Position numbers and translations under genes: made by a program. Source: Bacteroidota bacterium (lineage in GTDB: Bacteria > Bacteroidota > Bacteroidia > Flavobacteriales > Flavobacteriaceae). From it: a stretch of 64,000 nucleotides of DNA. The notes below the pieces were generated by a model. That model made no database searches and was not told where the DNA came from. It saw only the letters and a program-made list of their open reading frames with translations. How positions within the stretch are numbered: position 1 is the first letter of the stretch; every line of letters begins with the position of its first letter. This document shows, piece after piece, positions 27,101 through 36,544 of this stretch. Where the stretch lies: the NCBI GenBank assembly GCA_023386585.1, contig JAEWJM010000024.1:65131-129130 (forward strand). The letters are read 5' to 3'.

Positions 27101-27796
27101 ATGAAACTAAATTGTGTTGTAGTAGACGACAGCTCCATCCAGCGGATGATCATCGCAAAGTTAGTGAATAATCACCCAAACTTACACTTGGTCGGTGATT
27201 TTTCTAACGCGATTGAAGCTAAGAACTGCATGTCGGTGCACACGGTTGACCTGATCTTCCTGGATATCGAGATGCCGGTAATCAGCGGCTTCGATTTTCT
27301 CGACGGCCTTAAGGTCAAGCCACAGATCATTTTCATTACGTCCAAAGCCGAATACGCGCTGAAGGCATTTGATTATGATGCAACCGATTACCTGCAAAAA
27401 CCGATCGCGCTTGATCGTTTCAACGCCTCGGTAAAACGTGCTATGGACTTCCACCTCCTTAAAAAAGAAAACCAGGAAGAAGACGGCGAACACATCTTCA
27501 TTAAGAGCAACCTGAAAAAACTGAAAGTTTTTACTTCCAAAATCAAATGGATCGAAGCTTTCGGCGATTACGTAAAGGTCGTTACCGAAGAAGACAGCAA
27601 TCTCGTGCTTTCCACCATGAAATCATTTGAAAAAGACCTGTCGAAGGATAAATTCATCCGCGTACACAAGTCTTATATCATCAACATCGACAAGGTTGAA
27701 AGGTTTAACAGTAAATTCGCTGAAATAGGGATAACAAAAATACCTTTGAGCAGAAACAAGAAAGAAGATCTTGTCCGCGCGCTCGCAATAGCCTAA
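27101..27796 (+). CDS. LytTR-type response regulator
   Basis: The 231-residue protein has a CheY-like receiver (1-120) with acidic D9/D10, phospho-acceptor D55 in LIFLDIEMPV, and a lysine in DYLQKPIAL. A LytTR DNA-binding domain follows (about 135-230) with WIEAFGDYVKVVTEEDS and FIRVHKSYIIN. It is a single gene with its own promoter and no adjacent LytS-like kinase, so the partner kinase is elsewhere. The same gene alone is common in Flavobacteriaceae. Confidence 0.92.
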   Translation: MKLNCVVVDDSSIQRMIIAKLVNNHPNLHLVGDFSNAIEAKNCMSVHTVDLIFLDIEMPVISGFDFLDGLKVKPQIIFITSKAEYALKAFDYDATDYLQKPIALDRFNASVKRAMDFHLLKKENQEEDGEHIFIKSNLKKLKVFTSKIKWIEAFGDYVKVVTEEDSNLVLSTMKSFEKDLSKDKFIRVHKSYIINIDKVERFNSKFAEIGITKIPLSRNKKEDLVRALAIA

Positions 27797-27797
27797 C

Positions 27798-30245
27798 CTA
27801 GTAAATATCCACATTTACCGATGCCTTCACGGCGCGGTATTGTGCAACAGATTCAAAACTATCCAGGACTTTACGGATAGTTTTTTTTGTGGCTTCAAGT
27901 GGCTTCCCGGTTGGAATTTTGATCAATATCGTCCTGATATACTCATTCCGGATGCGTCCCACCGCGGGTTCTTCCGGCCCAAGCACCGGCATGTCGAGGT
28001 TCAGGCTCAGCACCTGGTAAAGCCATTTGGCCGCTTCACGCAATTTTTCGAAATCGCGGTGCTTTATGGTAATCCGGATCAGCTTCGAAAATGGTGGATA
28101 CAGAAAGACCTGCCGCTCGATGAGCTGTTCACGGTACATTCCTTCGTAATCGCCGCGCATGACCTGTTTGATGATATTGTGCTGCGGATTGTAGGTTTGG
28201 ATGATCACCTTTCCTCGCACCTCACTCCTGCCCGACCGGCCTGCGACCTGTGACATCATTTGGTAACTGCGTTCGAACGCCCGAAAATCGGGATGGTATA
28301 GCATATTGTCGGCGTTCATGATACCGACCAGCGCCACATTGTCGAAGTCGAGTCCCTTTCCCAACATCTGAGTTCCCACCAAAACATCCACTTCGCGATT
28401 GCGGAAACTGTCGATTATTTTTTCATAGCCAAATTTACCACGCGTCGTGTCATGGTCCATTCTTCCGACTTTCGCCAACGGAAATAATTCCGATAGCTCC
28501 GATGCGATCTGCTCGGTACCGAAACCTTTTGTGGATAGATTCGTTCCTGAACAGCTGTGGCAGCGCGTTGGAACTGCCGTCGAATAGCCGCAGTAGTGGC
28601 AGCGCAACCTGTTGTCCGATTTGTGGTACGTCAGGCTGACGTCGCACTGGCGGCACTGCGGAACGTGCCCGCAAGTCATGCATTCAAGCACGGGCGACCA
28701 GCCGCGGCGGTTCTGGAACAAAATCACCTGATTTTTGTTTTTCAGGCATTCGGCAATTGAATCGGTTAATGTATCGCTAAAATGGCCCGACATCCGCTTG
28801 CGGAAATATTTGTCCTTCAGGTCGACAACCTCAATTTCCGGAAGAACAGCGTCGCCATATCTTTCCGTCAGCGACACAAATCCGTATTTAGCAGTTTCAA
28901 CATTGTGGTAGCTTTCGATCGCGGGTGTCGCCGAACCCAACAGAACTTTCGCCGAGTACAGTTTTGCCAGTACGATCGCCGCATCCCGCGCATGATATCG
29001 CGGCGCCGGATCCTGCTGCTTGAACATCGGCTCGTGCTCTTCATCGACAATGATTAACCCGAGGCTCGCAAACGGCAGGAACAACGCCGAACGTGCGCCA
29101 ATGATCACTTTTGACTTCTGGGAATCGCTTAAAACGCCCTCCCAAACCTCAACACGTTCATTGACAGAATACTTTGAATGGTAAACAGCGACCGTATTTC
29201 CGAAATATTTCACCAGCCGCGAAACCAGTTGCGTCGTCAGCGCAATTTCAGGCAAAAGCAGCAGCGATTGTCTGCCCGCTTGAAGCTGTTCCTCGATGAG
29301 CCTGATGTAAATCTCGGTTTTGCCACTAGCGGTAATTCCGTGAAGCAGCGTCACATCTTTTTCGGTGAAACTTGACTTTATCGAATCGAATGCGTGCTGT
29401 TGCGCCGGATTCAGCTTTGGCCGAGCAGCAACGTCGTCGGAAAATAAAACGCGATCCTGCTGAAGGAAATACGTTTCGAAAATTCCCTTTTCGACAACCG
29501 CCTTAACAATCGCCGCACTCGAATTTGATGCAGCAATCAATTCTTTCACCGAAACGGGCTGTTTCGATGCCGCAAGCTGAAAATACACCAGCAGCAATTC
29601 GCGCTGCTTTCCGGCTTGCCGAAGCGATTCGGTCAGCAATTGCAAATTATCAGGTTCCGAATATTTTTCATCGACTTTTACATAACGGACTAACTTCGGC
29701 TTATAGGATTCGGCGATTTCTTCATCAATTCGCAGATAGCCGCGTTCCATCAGGCTGCGTATTATCGGGAATACATTCTTTTTGTTCAGGATTGCGATCA
29801 GGTCGTGGATTCGCAGGGTCATTTGCTGCTGAAGCGCCTGAACGACCAGGTATTCGTTGTCAGACAATACTTCATTTAGGTTTGCCGATTCGGGCTGAAA
29901 AGTTACCGTTGTTTCGCTTTCAAGCAGTAACGCCGAAGGCATTGCCGCACGAAAAACATCTCCGATCGGACACATATAATAGGACGCGATCCAGTTCCAA
30001 TGCGCAATTTGCTGCTCTGTGACAACGGGTTTATCATCAAGGATGTATCTGATTTCCTTCGGCTCATAAAGTTCCGGCCGATCTTGGTGCTTTAGGGTAA
30101 CGACTCCGGTGTAGATCTTGTTTTTCCCAAATGGAACGGCAACGCGAAACCCGGCGGAAATCATTTCAAATTCGGCAGGCGTAACACTGTAAGTAAATGT
30201 TCGGGCGAGAGAAAGCGGGAGAATAACTTCTATAAACGAATCCAT
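27798..30245 (-). CDS. priA: Primosomal helicase PriA
   Basis: PriA restarts stalled replication forks. The 815-residue protein has a 3'BD-like N-domain, Walker A GITASGKTEIYIRL (about 302-315), the DEEH box IIVDEEHEPMFKQ, and a zinc-binding cysteine cluster. CMTCGHVPQCRQC is followed by CHYCGYS and CHSCSG. The helicase C-domain has GTQMLGKGLDF and QVAGRSGRSE. The length is normal, and the gene faces the LytTR regulator convergently with a 1-bp gap. Confidence 0.97.
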   Translation of the reverse strand: MDSFIEVILPLSLARTFTYSVTPAEFEMISAGFRVAVPFGKNKIYTGVVTLKHQDRPELYEPKEIRYILDDKPVVTEQQIAHWNWIASYYMCPIGDVFRAAMPSALLLESETTVTFQPESANLNEVLSDNEYLVVQALQQQMTLRIHDLIAILNKKNVFPIIRSLMERGYLRIDEEIAESYKPKLVRYVKVDEKYSEPDNLQLLTESLRQAGKQRELLLVYFQLAASKQPVSVKELIAASNSSAAIVKAVVEKGIFETYFLQQDRVLFSDDVAARPKLNPAQQHAFDSIKSSFTEKDVTLLHGITASGKTEIYIRLIEEQLQAGRQSLLLLPEIALTTQLVSRLVKYFGNTVAVYHSKYSVNERVEVWEGVLSDSQKSKVIIGARSALFLPFASLGLIIVDEEHEPMFKQQDPAPRYHARDAAIVLAKLYSAKVLLGSATPAIESYHNVETAKYGFVSLTERYGDAVLPEIEVVDLKDKYFRKRMSGHFSDTLTDSIAECLKNKNQVILFQNRRGWSPVLECMTCGHVPQCRQCDVSLTYHKSDNRLRCHYCGYSTAVPTRCHSCSGTNLSTKGFGTEQIASELSELFPLAKVGRMDHDTTRGKFGYEKIIDSFRNREVDVLVGTQMLGKGLDFDNVALVGIMNADNMLYHPDFRAFERSYQMMSQVAGRSGRSEVRGKVIIQTYNPQHNIIKQVMRGDYEGMYREQLIERQVFLYPPFSKLIRITIKHRDFEKLREAAKWLYQVLSLNLDMPVLGPEEPAVGRIRNEYIRTILIKIPTGKPLEATKKTIRKVLDSFESVAQYRAVKASVNVDIY

Positions 30246-30300
30246 GAGCTACAAAGATAGCCAAGCAACGGTATAAAAAAAGCGCGTTTTGCAGCCGATA

Positions 30301-30729
30301 TTACCTGACCCGTTGCCAGTATTGTGTGCGGCCGAAAAACGACAAACCAATGTAGCCGCGGACTTTCAGTCGGTCTTTTCCTTCAAGCGTTATGTAACAT
30401 TTATATAATTTTCCGTGCTTAGGATCAAGAATGTGGCCGCCAGTGTATTCATTTCCATCTTTTTTGAGCCCTTTGATCACCAGCAGTCCGAGAATGGGCT
30501 TGTCTTTGTCTTCGCCGTTGCAAAGGCTACACGTGCGGTTACGGCCTTTAGGATCTAAAATTTCGCTTACTTTCCCATAGATCTTTCCATGGCTTTCGAA
30601 GATTTCCACAATTGAAATGGCTTTTCCAGTTTCATCGTCTATCGTGCGCCATTTGCCTACGATTTCATTTTGGCCGAATGACAGCGAGAAAAAAAGCGAC
30701 ACCATTATCCACGCAATATGATTTCCCAT
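30301..30729 (-). CDS. DUF2147 secreted protein
   Basis: The 142-residue protein has a signal peptide (about 1-19) and one DUF2147 domain: EIVGKWRTIDDETGKAISIV, then KIYGKVSEIL and a CSLCNG segment. The family folds as a small beta barrel of unknown function in the periplasm. It stands alone between priA and the YihY gene. Confidence 0.88.
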   Translation of the reverse strand: MGNHIAWIMVSLFFSLSFGQNEIVGKWRTIDDETGKAISIVEIFESHGKIYGKVSEILDPKGRNRTCSLCNGEDKDKPILGLLVIKGLKKDGNEYTGGHILDPKHGKLYKCYITLEGKDRLKVRGYIGLSFFGRTQYWQRVR

Positions 30730-30782
30730 GAGCTGAAATTTTAGTCAGTCATAAAAATAGACAAAATGCCTTTCGAAACCGC

Positions 30783-31709
30783 TTAGGTGAATAAATTTTT
30801 TATTTTCAGGCGGTTAATGGCTGCGTTAAGCTCAAAACCGAGTAGAAGTACTACGCAGTTAATGTAGATATAGAACATCATAATAAGCAGCGTTCCGATA
30901 GATCCGTAGAGCTCGTTGTACTTTGAAAAGCTTACGACCCAAATCCCGAAAAAGTATGAGGAAATGATGATCAGTATTGTCGTAAAGACCGAGCCAACCG
31001 TGATGAACGACCTTTTTCCGGTGTGTTTTGTTCCGAATTTGAATAATATCGATGTGGTCATCAAAATCATCAGGATCACAAAGGCATAGCGCCCCATCAC
31101 AATAAAGGGAATGCTTTCACCCAGAACCTCCTGAATGCTTGTGCTCTGGATGAAAACCTCGAATATTACGATCATCGCGACAGTGAAAAGCAGAATGAAG
31201 GACATCAGCAGTGACATGCCCAGCGCCACGATATATTGACGAAAAAAGCCGCGCTTAATCAGTACGTGGTGCGATGTTTCAAACCCGCCAAGAATCGAGT
31301 TGAGTCCGTTTGCCATCACAAAAATCGAAATTAAAAAACCCGATGATAGCAACCCGCTATGACTGTTGTTCAGGATATCGGCGATGATCGCAGCAATTGC
31401 ATCATAGGTATGCGGCGGAACGCTTTCTTCAACGAAACGAAGGAAATCGTTCTGGAAGCCTTCAATCGGAATGAACGGGATCAAGTTGAGGATGAACAGC
31501 GCAAAAGGAAAAAGCGCCATGAAGAAACTGAAAGATATCGCTGCCGCGCGGTAGGTGATTGCTCCATCGACAACGCCAATAATGTAGATCTCCAGCAGCT
31601 CGTATAGCGATAGGCCTTTTAGAAATCCAAGCTTGACACGCTTCAGTCCACGTGCAATTGTTCGCACAACTGGAATGGTTTCGAGCTTATCTTCAATTTC
31701 CTTTGACAC
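30783..31709 (-). CDS. YihY/virulence factor BrkB family membrane protein
   Basis: The 308-residue protein has six predicted TM helices and the YihY signatures AITYRAAAISFSFFMALFPF and YGSIGTLLIMMFYIYINC. The start codon is GTG at 31709. It follows nadC with a 1-bp gap and is probably cotranscribed with it. The family was once called RNase BN; that activity has been reassigned, so the function is unknown. Confidence 0.88.
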   Translation of the reverse strand: MSKEIEDKLETIPVVRTIARGLKRVKLGFLKGLSLYELLEIYIIGVVDGAITYRAAAISFSFFMALFPFALFILNLIPFIPIEGFQNDFLRFVEESVPPHTYDAIAAIIADILNNSHSGLLSSGFLISIFVMANGLNSILGGFETSHHVLIKRGFFRQYIVALGMSLLMSFILLFTVAMIVIFEVFIQSTSIQEVLGESIPFIVMGRYAFVILMILMTTSILFKFGTKHTGKRSFITVGSVFTTILIIISSYFFGIWVVSFSKYNELYGSIGTLLIMMFYIYINCVVLLLGFELNAAINRLKIKNLFT

Positions 31710-31710
31710 C

Positions 31711-32568
31711 TTAGAACGCTTTCAGGCTTAAATCCATATTGTAAACCGAGTGTGTTAACGCGCCGGAAGAAATATAATCGACGCCGCACGCGGCATATTC
31801 GCGGATTGTCTTTTCATTGATGTTTCCCGACGATTCGGTCTGGCACCGGCCGCCGATGAGCGAAACCGCCTCCCGCGTGGCATCGTAATCAAAATTGTCA
31901 AGAAGGATGCGATGCACTCCGCCCGCAGAAAGTATCTCCCGTACTTCAGCGATATCGCGTGCCTCAACGACAATCTTCAGGTTAAGATTTTTCTCTGCCA
32001 GGTATTTTTTTGTTTTTTCGATCGCCTCCGGAATTCCGCCCGCGAAATCAATATGGTTATCCTTGAGCATGATCATGTCATAAAGTGCAAACCGGTGATT
32101 TTCGCCACCGCCGATTTTGACTGCCCATTTCTCGGCAGCGCGGAATCCGGGAGTGGTTTTTCGGGTATCAAGGATTTTCGTATTTGTGCCTTCAAGAAGC
32201 GATGTAAAATTCCGCGTTTTTGTCGCGATGGCTGACATACGCTGCATCGAATTCAGCAAAAGCCGCTCGCAGGCAAGGATCGACCTTGAGCTTCCCGAAA
32301 CGTGAAACACGACGTCACCGTACTTTACCTGCGATCCGTCGGTGATAAAAATTTCCGTCTTTAGGGTTGGATCGGCATTCGAAAATATCATTTGCGCAAA
32401 TTCGACACCGGCTATAATTCCGTTGTCTTTTACGAGCAATTTCGCCTTTCCGGTTGCGCTTTCGGGAATGCAGGCCAGTGAACTGTGGTCGCCTTCGCCA
32501 AGGTCTTCGCGCAAGCCGTTTTTTATAATGATCTCAAGTTCATCCTTGAATTTTTCTTCGCTGATCAT
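31711..32568 (-). CDS. nadC: Nicotinate-nucleotide pyrophosphorylase (carboxylating) NadC
   Basis: NadC converts quinolinate and PRPP to nicotinate mononucleotide in de novo NAD synthesis. ILDTRKTTPGFRAAEKWAVK, GGGENHRFALYDMIMLKDNH and the C-terminal ESSGNINEKTIREYAACGVD blocks carry the quinolinate- and PRPP-binding residues. The 285-residue length is typical. The gene is first in a two-gene unit with the YihY gene. Confidence 0.96.
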   Translation of the reverse strand: MISEEKFKDELEIIIKNGLREDLGEGDHSSLACIPESATGKAKLLVKDNGIIAGVEFAQMIFSNADPTLKTEIFITDGSQVKYGDVVFHVSGSSRSILACERLLLNSMQRMSAIATKTRNFTSLLEGTNTKILDTRKTTPGFRAAEKWAVKIGGGENHRFALYDMIMLKDNHIDFAGGIPEAIEKTKKYLAEKNLNLKIVVEARDIAEVREILSAGGVHRILLDNFDYDATREAVSLIGGRCQTESSGNINEKTIREYAACGVDYISSGALTHSVYNMDLSLKAF

Positions 32569-32810
32569 CGTTTTATTTTTGAATTGCTAAAATATAACAA
32601 TTTCGCTTACCGGAGATTCAATTATTAGAGTCAGCTGCTGTTTATAATAAGTATTTTGATTCGACTTTAACTATCTGACTATCATTGCAATACATGTAGA
32701 TAATGTAAAAATTTCAGGCTTAAATGTAAATGCCTCCCAAAGGTAAAGGCGAACTTTGACTTGACAATCCGCAGAGTCAAACAAGCAGTTACTAACCAAA
32801 AAGTCTCTCC

Positions 32811-34313
32811 ATGAAAAAATTCTATTTCCTTTCGCTACTGGCTTTTTGCGCATTATCTTTTGCACAAAACCAAACCGTAACCTACACCCCGATCAGCGAC
32901 GACATTGCCAACCCTGAACGCGGCTTTTACCATCATACTGAAACTCATTCAGGTAATTACACATTTCTCAACGCTGCGACGCTTCAAAATTACCGTAACC
33001 AGGAGAACATTACCTTGATTATGCGGGTCTTCTATCTTGAATCGTATATCAATTCGGATATTCCGCAGAGCTACCTCAACAAGCTGCAAACCGATTTCAA
33101 TACAATCCGCTCAAGCGGCCTGAAGGTAATTGTGCGGTTCGCCTACAGTGACAACAATCCGGCGGCCGAACCCAAAGACGCGCCAAAAAACATCATTCTC
33201 AACCACATTCAACAGCTCAGGGAAACGATTTACAACAATCGCGACGTGCTGAACTCGCTCCAGGTTGGCTTCATCGGAATTTATGGCGAATGGTACGCCA
33301 GCGACAATTTCGGAACCAACAACCTCACAACCCAAAACCTGCTCGATCGCCAGGAAGTTTTGCTTTCGGTGCTCGAAAATTTTGGATGGGATATCCAGAT
33401 TCAGGTACGTACGCCGAAAATCAAACAGAACGTTTTTGGAACGACGCCGATCACCTTGCAGCAAGCCTACAGTACGCTTGTCCAAAAGGCGCGCGTTGGC
33501 CATTATAACGATTGTTTCCTCTCAAGCCCCGACGACCAGGGAACATTTAACAATGAAACAGAACGCATTTACCTTGAAAATGACGCAATCTATACCGTCA
33601 ATGGCGGTGAAACCTGTGCGGTCAGCTCCTTCTCCAGCTGCAGCAATGCCTTGCAGAACCTGAACCGCTATTCATTCGACTTCCTGAACATGGATTATAA
33701 GGCAGAAGTTATTGAAGGCTTTGTCAGCGGCGGTTGCTTTGATGAGATCAAAAGAAGGCTTGGCTACAGGCTGGAACTGATTTCGTCGGCGCTGACTCCC
33801 GGAACGGTTACAATAAATCTGCGGAACACCGGCTTTGGTCACCTTGCAAACGAACGCAAATCGTATATTGTTTATCGTAATATCAACACTGGCAATGAAA
33901 TTTCACTTCAGATTGACGGCGACGCCAGATTGTGGGTGAAAGGACAAAGCTTTACCATTTCGCAAAATATTCCGCTACTTCCCGTTGGAACGTATCACCT
34001 GTATTTGAATTTACCCGATCAATGGGCGGATGTGACCGGACTTGACCAACGTTATTCGGTTCGATTTGCCAATGCCAACACTTGGGAAAATTCTACAGGT
34101 TATAACGATTTGGGACTGACTCTGCAAGTGACTGCTTTATCGATCGCCGATTTCCTGACCAATACCGACAATCGCGATTTCAAAGTTGAAATGTTTGACA
34201 TTAATGGACGGAAAATCACCACACGCGACGTAGAATCGCTTGCCCGCGGAATTTACATCATACGCCGCACCGACGTAAATGGCGCGGTTGAAACCAGGAA
34301 AATCCTGCTTTAA
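32811..34313 (+). CDS. Secreted DUF4874/DUF4832 protein with T9SS sorting domain
   Basis: The 500-residue protein has a signal peptide (1-19, LSFAQ). A DUF4874 domain follows (about 25-190: NPERGFYHHTETHSG, VGFIGIYGEWYAS), then DUF4832 (about 195-425) with a beta-rich part. A type A sorting domain ends the protein (about 440-500: VEMFDINGRKITTRDVE, ARGIYIIRR). DUF4874 looks like a TIM-barrel glycoside-hydrolase-like fold with a WYAS segment, so a secreted carbohydrate-active role is possible but unproven. Nothing else clear stands in the 240-bp upstream spacer (32569-32810). Confidence 0.82.
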   Translation: MKKFYFLSLLAFCALSFAQNQTVTYTPISDDIANPERGFYHHTETHSGNYTFLNAATLQNYRNQENITLIMRVFYLESYINSDIPQSYLNKLQTDFNTIRSSGLKVIVRFAYSDNNPAAEPKDAPKNIILNHIQQLRETIYNNRDVLNSLQVGFIGIYGEWYASDNFGTNNLTTQNLLDRQEVLLSVLENFGWDIQIQVRTPKIKQNVFGTTPITLQQAYSTLVQKARVGHYNDCFLSSPDDQGTFNNETERIYLENDAIYTVNGGETCAVSSFSSCSNALQNLNRYSFDFLNMDYKAEVIEGFVSGGCFDEIKRRLGYRLELISSALTPGTVTINLRNTGFGHLANERKSYIVYRNINTGNEISLQIDGDARLWVKGQSFTISQNIPLLPVGTYHLYLNLPDQWADVTGLDQRYSVRFANANTWENSTGYNDLGLTLQVTALSIADFLTNTDNRDFKVEMFDINGRKITTRDVESLARGIYIIRRTDVNGAVETRKILL

Positions 34314-34387
34314 ACTTATAAAAAATTGCCACAATTCGCCCGGCGTATCATTGTCGTTGATATATTTGGTATCGAAAAAAATCAACA

Positions 34388-34591
34388 ATGAAAAAACGGA
34401 AAGGTAGAATTGTGGCAATTGCTATTTTATTGATGGTCTGCATCGGAAATTATATGCGAATGCCGGGAGCGCGCGAGATTCGAACAGTTGAATTCCTCTC
34501 GATACTTGCCATTGGAATGATGTTCGCCCTTTTGGTGCGGGAATCGATCGCAGCTTTTAAATCCCCTGATAAACCCGGCGACCGACAATAG
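34388..34591 (+). CDS. Small two-helix membrane protein
   Basis: The 67-residue protein has hydrophobic helices at about 8-20 and 35-52, a basic N-terminus and a short polar tail. It ends 1 bp before rlmH, so it is likely in one transcript with it. I do not recognise a family. Confidence 0.55.
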   Translation: MKKRKGRIVAIAILLMVCIGNYMRMPGAREIRTVEFLSILAIGMMFALLVRESIAAFKSPDKPGDRQ

Positions 34592-34592
34592 C

Positions 34593-35066
34593 ATGAATAT
34601 CAAATTGATCGCGGTTGGGAAAACCGACAATAAATCGCTGCAGTCGCTGATTGATGAATACACGAAGCGCCTTTCGTTTTACGTAAAATTTGACCTCGAG
34701 ATAATTCCAGATATCCGGAACTCAAAAAGCCTTTCGGAAAGCCAGCAAAAGGAAAAAGAAGGTGAATTGATACTTTCAAAACTGTCGGCAACCGACCGGC
34801 TGATTCTGCTCGACGAAAACGGTAAGGACTATTCCAGCATGGCATTTTCTGCCGAACTTCAACGCATCATGAACGCCGGGACAAAAACATTGGTCTTTGT
34901 AATTGGCGGCCCGTACGGATTTTCAGATGCGGTTTATGGAAAAGCAACCGCAAAAATAGCTTTGTCGCGGATGACATTTTCGCATCAGATGGTACGCCTG
35001 TTCTTCATCGAGCAGCTTTACAGGGCGTTTACGATCCTGAGGAATGAACCCTATCATCACCAGTAA
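34593..35066 (+). CDS. rlmH: 23S rRNA pseudouridine-1915 N3-methyltransferase RlmH
   Basis: The 157-residue SPOUT methyltransferase is of normal family length. MNIKLIAVGKTDN, LDENGKDYSSMAFS, FVIGGPYGFS and SHQMVRLFFIEQLYRAF carry the knot and SAM-binding loops. RlmH methylates the pseudouridine in helix 69. The last 38 bp overlap the convergent folP gene. Confidence 0.96.
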   Translation: MNIKLIAVGKTDNKSLQSLIDEYTKRLSFYVKFDLEIIPDIRNSKSLSESQQKEKEGELILSKLSATDRLILLDENGKDYSSMAFSAELQRIMNAGTKTLVFVIGGPYGFSDAVYGKATAKIALSRMTFSHQMVRLFFIEQLYRAFTILRNEPYHHQ

Positions 35067-35889
35067 ATCCGTTAGACATACCGAACAGCTTCACGCATTG
35101 AACTGCCTCCTTCACATCGTGCACGCGCAAAATCGACGCGCCTCTTGTGAGTGCCAACGTGTTGACGACAGTCGTACCTGTAAGCGCCGCATCAGCTTCG
35201 AGTCCAAGCGGTTTGTAAACCATCGACTTGCGAGACATGCCAACAAGAATCGGAAGTCCGCATATTTTCAAAACATCCAATTTCTCCAATAGCCCGAAAT
35301 TCTGCTGCGTTGTTTTCGAAAATCCAAATCCGGGATCGAGGATAATATCGCTTATTCCGTGCGATCTTGCCACGTTTATCCGTTCCGAAAAATATAGCAG
35401 TATATCCGCGGCCAGGTCTTCATAATCGGTAAACTGCGTCATTGTTTGCGGCGTTCCGCGCATGTGCATCATTATATACGGAACGCGAAGCGTCGCCACG
35501 GTTGCAAGCATTTTGTCGTCGAGCAATCCGGCGGAAACATCGTTCACAATTGCGGCGCCGCCGGCCACGGCTTGCCTGGCCACATCGCTTCGGAATGTAT
35601 CGATGGAAATCACAACGTCGGGAAAATTCTCGACAAGAAGTTCAATCGCAGGAATTACGCGCGAAAGTTCCTCCTCTGCCGAAACATCTTTTGCGCACGG
35701 TCTTGTCGAATATCCGCCGATGTCGATTATCGCTGCGCCATCGTCCAGCATTTTCCCAACAGCTTCAACCAGCTCGTTACCAGAATGATGGCGGCTTTCG
35801 GAATAAAATGAGTCCGGCGTAATATTGAGAATGCCCATAATTTTGGGCTGAGTTATGTCGATTAGCTTCCCGCGGCAATTGATAGTCAT
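35029..35889 (-). CDS. folP: Dihydropteroate synthase FolP
   Basis: FolP joins pABA with dihydropterin pyrophosphate in folate synthesis and is the sulfonamide target. IMGILNITPDSFYSES, IDIGGYSTRP, VISIDTFRSDVAR, DVSAGLLD, LDPGFGFSKT and GMSRKSM are all present. The 286-residue length is normal. The 3' end overlaps rlmH on the other strand by 38 bp. Confidence 0.95.
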   Translation of the reverse strand: MTINCRGKLIDITQPKIMGILNITPDSFYSESRHHSGNELVEAVGKMLDDGAAIIDIGGYSTRPCAKDVSAEEELSRVIPAIELLVENFPDVVISIDTFRSDVARQAVAGGAAIVNDVSAGLLDDKMLATVATLRVPYIMMHMRGTPQTMTQFTDYEDLAADILLYFSERINVARSHGISDIILDPGFGFSKTTQQNFGLLEKLDVLKICGLPILVGMSRKSMVYKPLGLEADAALTGTTVVNTLALTRGASILRVHDVKEAVQCVKLFGMSNGFTGDDRVHSSGS

Positions 35890-35998
35890 AGGCGTTCACG
35901 GCTCCGCAACTGCGGTAAAAATGGAAAATATTGCTATTTTTGACCCGACGGCGAAAATCCGACGGAATAATAGAACAATTTCATACAAATATAAACTA

Positions 35999-36544
35999 AT
36001 GGACAACACCTCCAGGGAATACGACAGCGTGATTTCCGTTTGCCGATCCCTTTACGCCAATAAAATGAAGGATTACGGCAGCGCATGGCGAATTCTGAGG
36101 TTACCATCGCTTACCGACCAGATTTACATCAAGGCGCAGCGCATCCGCAGCCTGCAGGAAAATGAAGTCCGCAAGATTGACGAGGACGAAACGGGTGAGT
36201 TCATTGGGATTATCAACTACTCTGTCATGGCGCTTATCCAGATTGAACTTGGAATTGCCGATCAGCCGGATCTCGACAGCGACCGCGCAGTTGCGTTGTA
36301 CGACGAAAAAATTGCCGAGACCAAGCAGTTGATGCTTGCGAAAAACCACGATTATGGAGAAGCCTGGCGTGAAATGCGCGTCAGTTCGCTAACCGATCTG
36401 ATTCTCCAGAAGCTTCTGCGTGTCAAGCAGATCGAAGACAATAAAGGCAAGACGATCGTTTCGGAAGGCATTAGCGCCAATTACCAGGACATGATCAATT
36501 ACGCTGTTTTTGCATTAATATTAATGGATTTCAAAAAATCATGA
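35999..36544 (+). CDS. DUF1599 protein with two tandem domains
   Basis: The 181-residue protein has two copies of a helical domain of about 80 residues. MKDYGSAWRILRLPSLTDQI in the first matches HDYGEAWREMRVSSLTDLIL in the second, each followed by QRIRSLQ or LRVKQIE. I chose the ATG at 35999 (MDNTSREYDS); an in-frame upstream start would add 48 residues over the folP promoter region. The stop overlaps the next gene (TCATGA). The function is unknown. Confidence 0.85.
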   Translation: MDNTSREYDSVISVCRSLYANKMKDYGSAWRILRLPSLTDQIYIKAQRIRSLQENEVRKIDEDETGEFIGIINYSVMALIQIELGIADQPDLDSDRAVALYDEKIAETKQLMLAKNHDYGEAWREMRVSSLTDLILQKLLRVKQIEDNKGKTIVSEGISANYQDMINYAVFALILMDFKKS

